The translations under genes were made by a program, and so were the position numbers. Positions 59,736 through 64,000 of a stretch of DNA of 64,000 nt are shown piece after piece (position 1 is the first letter of the stretch; each line of letters opens with the position of its first letter). Below the pieces are notes generated by a model that ran no database searches, was not told where the DNA came from, and saw only the letters and a list, made by a program, of their open reading frames with translations. The stretch is from Enterobacter sp. kpr-6 (GTDB taxonomy: Bacteria; Pseudomonadota; Gammaproteobacteria; Enterobacterales; Enterobacteriaceae): assembly GCF_900116015.1 (NCBI RefSeq), contig NZ_FOYH01000009.1:1-64000 (forward strand), in the 5' to 3' direction.

Positions 59736-61085
59736 ATGTCTACGCCTTCAGCGCGTACCGGCGGTTCGCTTGACGCTTTCTTTAAAATCTCTGCGCGCGG
59801 CAGCACCGCCCGTCAGGAAATTGTAGCCGGTCTCACCACCTTCCTGGCGATGGTTTATTCCGTGATCGTCGTACCGGGTATGTTGGGTAAAGCGGGCTTC
59901 CCGCCTGCCGCCGTCTTTGTTGCCACCTGTCTGGTCGCGGGTGTGGGCTCTATCGTCATGGGGCTTTGGGCAAACCTGCCGCTGGCGATCGGTTGCGCGA
60001 TCTCGCTCACCGCATTCACAGCGTTCAGCCTGGTACTGGGTCAGCAAATCAGCATTGAAGTGGCGCTGGGTGCTGTGTTCCTGATGGGTGTTCTGTTCAC
60101 CGTCATCTCCGCGACTGGTATCCGTAGCTGGATCCTGCGCAACCTGCCGCAGGGCGTTGCGCACGGCACCGGGATTGGTATCGGCCTGTTCCTGCTGCTG
60201 ATTGCCGCGAGCGGCGTTGGTCTGGTGGTTAAAAACCCGATTGACGGTCTGCCGGTTGCTCTGGGCCACTTCGCCAGCTTCCCGGTGATCATGTCGCTGA
60301 TTGGTCTGGCGGTCATTATCGGTCTGGAAAAACTGAAAGTGCCGGGCGGCATTCTGCTGACCATCATCGGCATTTCGATTGTGGGTCTGATTTTCGATCC
60401 GACCGTGCACTTCTCCGGTATTTTTGCCATGCCGTCGCTGAGTGACGAACACGGTAACTCCCTGATTGGCAGCCTGGATATCGTCGGCGCGCTGAATCCG
60501 CTTGTGCTGCCGAGCGTACTGGCACTGGTGATGACCGCGGTATTTGACGCCACCGGGACTATCCGTGCGGTCGCGGGTCAGGCGAACCTGCTGGACAAAG
60601 ACGGGCAGATCATTGATGGCGGCAAAGCGCTGACCACTGACTCCCTGAGCAGCGTGTTCTCAGGCCTGGTGGGTGCAGCGCCTGCGGCGGTCTATATCGA
60701 ATCCGCAGCGGGTACCGCAGCGGGCGGCAAAACCGGTCTGACCGCGATCACCGTTGGCGTTCTGTTCCTGCTGATTCTGTTCCTCTCCCCGCTCTCTTAT
60801 CTGGTTCCGATCTACGCAACCGCACCTGCACTGATGTATGTTGGCCTCCTGATGCTGAGCAACGTGGCGAAAATCGATTTTGCTGATTTCGTTGACGCCA
60901 TGTCCGGGCTTATCACCGCGGTGTTTATCGTGCTGACCTGTAACATCGTGACCGGCATCATGATCGGTTTCGCCTCTCTGGTGATTGGCCGTCTGGTCTC
61001 CGGTGAATGGCGTAAGCTGAACATCGGCACTGTGCTCATCGCAGTGGCGCTGGTGGCCTTCTACGCGGGCGGCTGGGCGATTTAA
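59736..61085 (+). CDS. ghxP: guanine/hypoxanthine permease GhxP
   Basis: Inner-membrane purine base:proton symporter of the AzgA-like NCS2 group, 449 residues with about 12-14 helices, very close to E. coli GhxP (YjcD). Key segments: [59 protein letters not shown] and [24 protein letters not shown], which form the substrate site. The ATG at 59736 has AGGGGAT upstream; the in-frame ATG 17 codons earlier is not conserved. Repeat I follows ten bases after the stop. Confidence 0.96.
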   Translation: MSTPSARTGGSLDAFFKISARGSTARQEIVAGLTTFLAMVYSVIVVPGMLGKAGFPPAAVFVATCLVAGVGSIVMGLWANLPLAIGCAISLTAFTAFSLVLGQQISIEVALGAVFLMGVLFTVISATGIRSWILRNLPQGVAHGTGIGIGLFLLLIAASGVGLVVKNPIDGLPVALGHFASFPVIMSLIGLAVIIGLEKLKVPGGILLTIIGISIVGLIFDPTVHFSGIFAMPSLSDEHGNSLIGSLDIVGALNPLVLPSVLALVMTAVFDATGTIRAVAGQANLLDKDGQIIDGGKALTTDSLSSVFSGLVGAAPAAVYIESAAGTAAGGKTGLTAITVGVLFLLILFLSPLSYLVPIYATAPALMYVGLLMLSNVAKIDFADFVDAMSGLITAVFIVLTCNIVTGIMIGFASLVIGRLVSGEWRKLNIGTVLIAVALVAFYAGGWAI

Positions 61086-61094
61086 TCGTTTATT

Positions 61095-61251
61095 CCCCTC
61101 ACCCTAACCCTCTCCCTCAGGGAGAGGGGACAGATCGAGCACGGACTGGCCTTTCCCCCTCTCCCTGAGGGAGAGGGCCGGGGTGAGGGTGACAGTCTGA
61201 GCACGAACCCGCCTTTCCCCCTCTCCCTGAGGGAGAGGGCCGGGGTGAGGG
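61095..61251 (+). repeat. REP-like palindromic repeat, locus I (ghxP-yjcE)
   Basis: Forward-oriented: one TAA-type left unit, spacer GGACAGATCGAGCACGGACTG, and two right (CCGG-type) units in tandem, each CCCTCTCCCTGAGGGAGAGGG ending GGCCGGGGTGAGGG. This copy number pattern mirrors locus G, which has two left units and one right. Confidence 0.9.
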
Positions 61252-61331
61252 TCTGTCCCTCCCACATCATCTTTTTTCTTTTTTTAAGGCACATCCTGTT
61301 TCCCATGCGTTAATCTGCATGTTCTATTATG

Positions 61332-61346
61332 AGAGGCATGATGCCT
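61332..61346. promoter_or_regulatory. palindrome in the yjcE leader
   Basis: GAGGCAT-G-ATGCCTC, 7-bp perfect arms around one base, about 40 bases before the yjcE start and followed by an A/T-rich stretch. It could be a regulator site; no regulator is assigned. Confidence 0.4.
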
Positions 61347-61385
61347 CGCATCGATTTATAAAAAATCATCGCAAACAGGGAACGC

Positions 61386-63032
61386 ATGGAAATATTCTTC
61401 ACCATCCTCATCATGACCCTCGTGGTTTCGCTCTCAGGGGTAGTCACTCGTGTTCTGCCTTTTCAAGTCCCCTTACCGTTAATGCAAATCGCCATCGGTG
61501 CCTTACTGGCGTTACCGACCTTTGGCCTGCATGTAGAGTTTGATCCGGAACTGTTTCTGGTCCTGTTTATTCCGCCGCTGCTGTTTGCCGACGGCTGGAA
61601 AACGCCGACGCGCGAGTTCCTGGAACATGGGCGGGAGATCTTCGGCCTGGCGCTGGCGCTGGTGGTCGTCACCGTGGTCGGCATCGGCTATCTGATTTAC
61701 TGGATCGTCCCAGGCATCCCGCTGATACCGGCCTTTGCGCTGGCGGCGGTGCTGTCACCGACCGACGCCGTGGCGCTGTCCGGCATTGTCGGCGAAGGCC
61801 GCATCCCGAAAAAAATCATGGGCATCCTGCAAGGCGAAGCGTTAATGAACGACGCGTCGGGCCTGGTGGCGCTGAAATTTGCGGTCGCCGTGGCGATGGG
61901 CACCATGGTCTTTACCGTGGGTGGTGCCACGCTGGAGTTCTTCAAGGTGGCATTTGGCGGCATTCTGGCAGGGTTTGTTGTTAGCTGGCTCTATGGTCGC
62001 TCGCTGCGTTTTCTCAGCCGCTGGGGTGGCGACGAGCCCGCCACGCAAATCGTTTTACTGTTCCTGCTGCCGTTTGCTTCTTACCTGATCGCCGAACACA
62101 TCGGCTTTTCCGGCATTCTGGCGGCGGTGGCGGCGGGGATGACCATCACCCGTTCCGGCGTGATGCGTCGTGCGCCGCTGGCGATGCGCCTGCGCGCCAA
62201 CAGCACCTGGTCGATGCTGGAGTTTGTCTTTAACGGCATGGTGTTCCTGCTGTTAGGTCTGCAACTGCCGGGCATTCTTGAGACTTCACTGGTGGCGGCG
62301 GAAGCCGATCCGAACGTTGAAACCTGGATGCTGTTTACCGACATCGTCCTGATTTACGCCGCGCTGATGCTGGTTCGCTTCGGCTGGCTGTGGACGATGA
62401 AAAACTTTAGTCGCCGTTTTCTGGATAAGAAGCCGATGGAGTTTGGTTCGTGGTCAACGCGCGAGCTGATGATCTCGACTTTCGCAGGCGTGCGCGGGGC
62501 GATTACCCTTGCGGGTGTGCTCTCTATCCCGCTGCTGCTGCCGGACGGTAACGTCTTCCCGGCCCGTTATGAACTGGTGTTCCTCGCGGCGGGCGTGATC
62601 CTGTTCTCGCTGTTTATCGCGGTGATTGTGCTGCCGATGCTGCTGCAACACATGGAGATCGGCGACCATATGCAGCAGGCTAAGGAAGAGCGTCTGGCGC
62701 GGGCAAAAACCGCTGACGTGGCGATTGTGGCGATTCAGAAAATGGAAGAGCGCCTGGCGGCCAACAGTGAAGAGAACATTGATAACCAGCTACTGACCGA
62801 GGTGAGTTCCCGGGTTATCGGTAATCTGCGCCGCCGTGCCGACGGGCGTAACGATGTGGAAAGTTCGATGCAGGAAGAAAACCTCGAACGCCGCTTCCGC
62901 CTCGCCGCACTGCGTTCAGAGCGCGCCGAGCTGTATCACCTGCGCGCCACCCGGCAGATCAGCAATGAAACGCTGCAAAAACTGCTGCACGATTTGGATT
63001 TGCTCGAAGCGCTGCTGATAGAGCATAAGTAA
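61386..63032 (+). CDS. yjcE: Na+/H+ antiporter YjcE (CPA1 family)
   Basis: Inner-membrane cation:proton antiporter of the CPA1/NhaP group, 548 residues (E. coli 549). About 12 helices in the first 410 residues with the CPA1 signatures LFIPPLLFADGWKTP, ALAAVLSPTDAVALSGI (ion-binding Asp of the SPTDAV motif), EALMNDASGLVALKFA (ND motif) and FAGVRGAITLA. The C-terminal 130 residues are cytoplasmic, charged and coiled-coil-like. The start ATG follows AACAGGGAACGC. Confidence 0.94.
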   Translation: MEIFFTILIMTLVVSLSGVVTRVLPFQVPLPLMQIAIGALLALPTFGLHVEFDPELFLVLFIPPLLFADGWKTPTREFLEHGREIFGLALALVVVTVVGIGYLIYWIVPGIPLIPAFALAAVLSPTDAVALSGIVGEGRIPKKIMGILQGEALMNDASGLVALKFAVAVAMGTMVFTVGGATLEFFKVAFGGILAGFVVSWLYGRSLRFLSRWGGDEPATQIVLLFLLPFASYLIAEHIGFSGILAAVAAGMTITRSGVMRRAPLAMRLRANSTWSMLEFVFNGMVFLLLGLQLPGILETSLVAAEADPNVETWMLFTDIVLIYAALMLVRFGWLWTMKNFSRRFLDKKPMEFGSWSTRELMISTFAGVRGAITLAGVLSIPLLLPDGNVFPARYELVFLAAGVILFSLFIAVIVLPMLLQHMEIGDHMQQAKEERLARAKTADVAIVAIQKMEERLAANSEENIDNQLLTEVSSRVIGNLRRRADGRNDVESSMQEENLERRFRLAALRSERAELYHLRATRQISNETLQKLLHDLDLLEALLIEHK

Positions 63033-63041
63033 GGGAGTTTT

Positions 63042-63185
63042 CCCCTCACCCTAACCCTCTCCCTAAGGGAGAGGGGACAGATCGAGCACAGACTCGCCTT
63101 TCTCCCTCTCCCTCAGGGAGAGGGGACAGATCGAGCACAGACCCGCCTTTCTCCCTCTCCCTAAGGGAGAGGGCCGGGGTGAGGG
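63042..63185 (+). repeat. REP-like palindromic repeat, locus J (yjcE-LysR gene)
   Basis: Forward-oriented triplet: TAA-type left unit, then two copies of the spacer GGACAGATCGAGCACAGAC with hairpins, ending GGCCGGGGTGAGGG. The three hairpins and two spacers are nearly identical, a sign of recent amplification. It sits between convergent genes, nine bases from each. Confidence 0.92.
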
Positions 63186-63194
63186 TAAAATGAC

Positions 63195-64000
63195 TTACTC
63201 CGCCGGCAGCCAAAACCCCTCGCAGCACTTCAGCCACGCATGTGCACTGTGCGACAAATACACCCCGTCGCGCCAGATCATCCCCAGTTCCCAGTGCAAA
63301 TTGCTTTGCAGCGGGATCCACTTCAGCGTCTGCTTATCCAGCCGCTGGCAGATCGGCTCCGGCAGAATCGCAATCCCCACGCCTGCCTGCACCATCGCGG
63401 CCAGAAAATCCCACTGGCCGCTGCGCACCGCGATACGCGGTTTCACCCCATGCTGATTAAACAACTGCATCAACTGGCGGCTCAGGGCGAAATCTTCGTT
63501 GTAAATCAGTAGCGGATGTTCGGCCAGTTCTGCCGGGGAGAGCGCTTCGCATTCTAGCCAGTAGCCAGAGCGGGGCACCAGCACGCACAGCGGATGGCGG
63601 AAAAGGGGGAGGGTGGCAAGCCCGCTCTCTTCTTCCACCGGCAGCGCCGTCATCGCCAGATCCAGCTCGCCGTTGATCACCGCCTGCTGCACGGTCAGAC
63701 CGCCGAACTCCGAAATCTTCAGTTCCACGCCCGGATAGCGCTGGCGAAAAAGACCGATCGGTCCCGCCATCAGCATCCCGACCATCGGGGGAATACCCAG
63801 CCGCAGCACGCCCTTATTGAGATGATTAATATCGCCAAGCTCGGCTTCAAGCTGGCGAAATTCCGCGAGGATCATAAGCCCGCGCTCAAACACCACGCGT
63901 CCGGTATCGGTTAACAATAATTTGCGCCCGTCACGAATAAGCAACGTGCAGTTAAGCTCATCCTCAAGGTTTTTAAGCATCTTACTGATCGTCGGTTGCG
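63195..64000 (-). CDS. LysR-family transcriptional regulator, 5' end beyond the window
   Basis: The reading frame is open to the window edge; 268 codons are visible. The first visible residues (QPTISKMLKNLEDELNCTLLIRDGRKLLLTDTGRVVFERG) are the recognition helix and wing of a LysR HTH, so only about 30-40 N-terminal residues are missing. The co-inducer domain follows (GVLRLGIPPMVGMLMAGPIGLFRQRYPGVELKISEFGG ... LDLAMTALPVEEE ... VQAGVGIAILPEPICQRL). Its target is not visible; LysR genes usually regulate the divergent neighbour, which is outside the window. It is convergent with yjcE. Confidence 0.92.
   Translation of the reverse strand, partial: QPTISKMLKNLEDELNCTLLIRDGRKLLLTDTGRVVFERGLMILAEFRQLEAELGDINHLNKGVLRLGIPPMVGMLMAGPIGLFRQRYPGVELKISEFGGLTVQQAVINGELDLAMTALPVEEESGLATLPLFRHPLCVLVPRSGYWLECEALSPAELAEHPLLIYNEDFALSRQLMQLFNQHGVKPRIAVRSGQWDFLAAMVQAGVGIAILPEPICQRLDKQTLKWIPLQSNLHWELGMIWRDGVYLSHSAHAWLKCCEGFWLPAE

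Overview
The window is chromosomal DNA from a member of the Enterobacteriaceae. Almost every gene has a near full-length E. coli counterpart, and the order metA-aceBAK-iclR-metH ... malGFE/malK-lamB-malM ... plsB/dgkA-lexA ... uvrA/ssb ... soxS/soxR-ghxP-yjcE is the one seen around 90-92 min of the E. coli map. Departures from the E. coli order (a DUF4385 gene next to the rrn operon, no pepE, arpA or xylE, an added panS-like transporter, a cupin gene, a TraF-like barrel, a GST) and the abundance of one palindromic repeat fit the Enterobacter/Leclercia/Lelliottia side of the family. I cannot name the species from sequence reading alone. These comparisons with E. coli are from memory of the proteins, not from a search.

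Layout. 1-80: end of a 5S rRNA gene and its terminator. 0.1-7.7 kb: DUF4385 gene, metA with a MetJ operator, the glyoxylate-shunt operon aceBAK, and its repressor iclR. 7.8-16.4 kb: metH, yjbB, a DinJ/YafQ-type toxin-antitoxin pair where E. coli has pepE, rluF, yjbD and a BASS transporter (PanS-like). 16.5-19.8 kb: lysC and pgi, divergent. 20-24 kb: yjbEFGH, an exopolysaccharide operon. 24.2-32.6 kb: psiE and the maltose regulon block, malEFG facing malK-lamB-malM across a shared MalT/CRP control region. 32.7-37.2 kb: ubiCA, plsB, dgkA. 37.2-39.3 kb: lexA-dinF behind two SOS boxes. 39.5-45 kb: yjbJ, zur, cupin gene, TraF-like barrel, dusA, pspG with a sigma-54 promoter, qor. 45.1-51.4 kb: dnaB, alr, tyrB, aphA, yjbR and a two-gene unit of unknown function that includes a lipoprotein. 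51.5-55.5 kb: uvrA and ssb, divergent around an SOS box, then yjcB. 56-64 kb: pdeC, soxS/soxR around a perfect SoxR palindrome, the small RNA SraL, a GST, ghxP, yjcE and the 5'-truncated end of a LysR gene that runs off the window.

No prophage, insertion sequence, CRISPR array, tRNA or integrase was found, and no wholly new multi-gene system stands out; this is mostly conserved backbone. The most interesting signals lie between the genes. Ten loci carry a polar, REP-like palindromic repeat. One of them has replaced the 3' end of aceK and encodes its last 14 residues; two others occupy the aceA-aceK and malE-malF spacers, where E. coli has unrelated REP/hairpin sequences. The lysC leader has no room for, and no trace of, the lysine riboswitch expected upstream of this gene. 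A second, 113-bp repeat lies before alr, with a 40-bp internally deleted relative after pgi.
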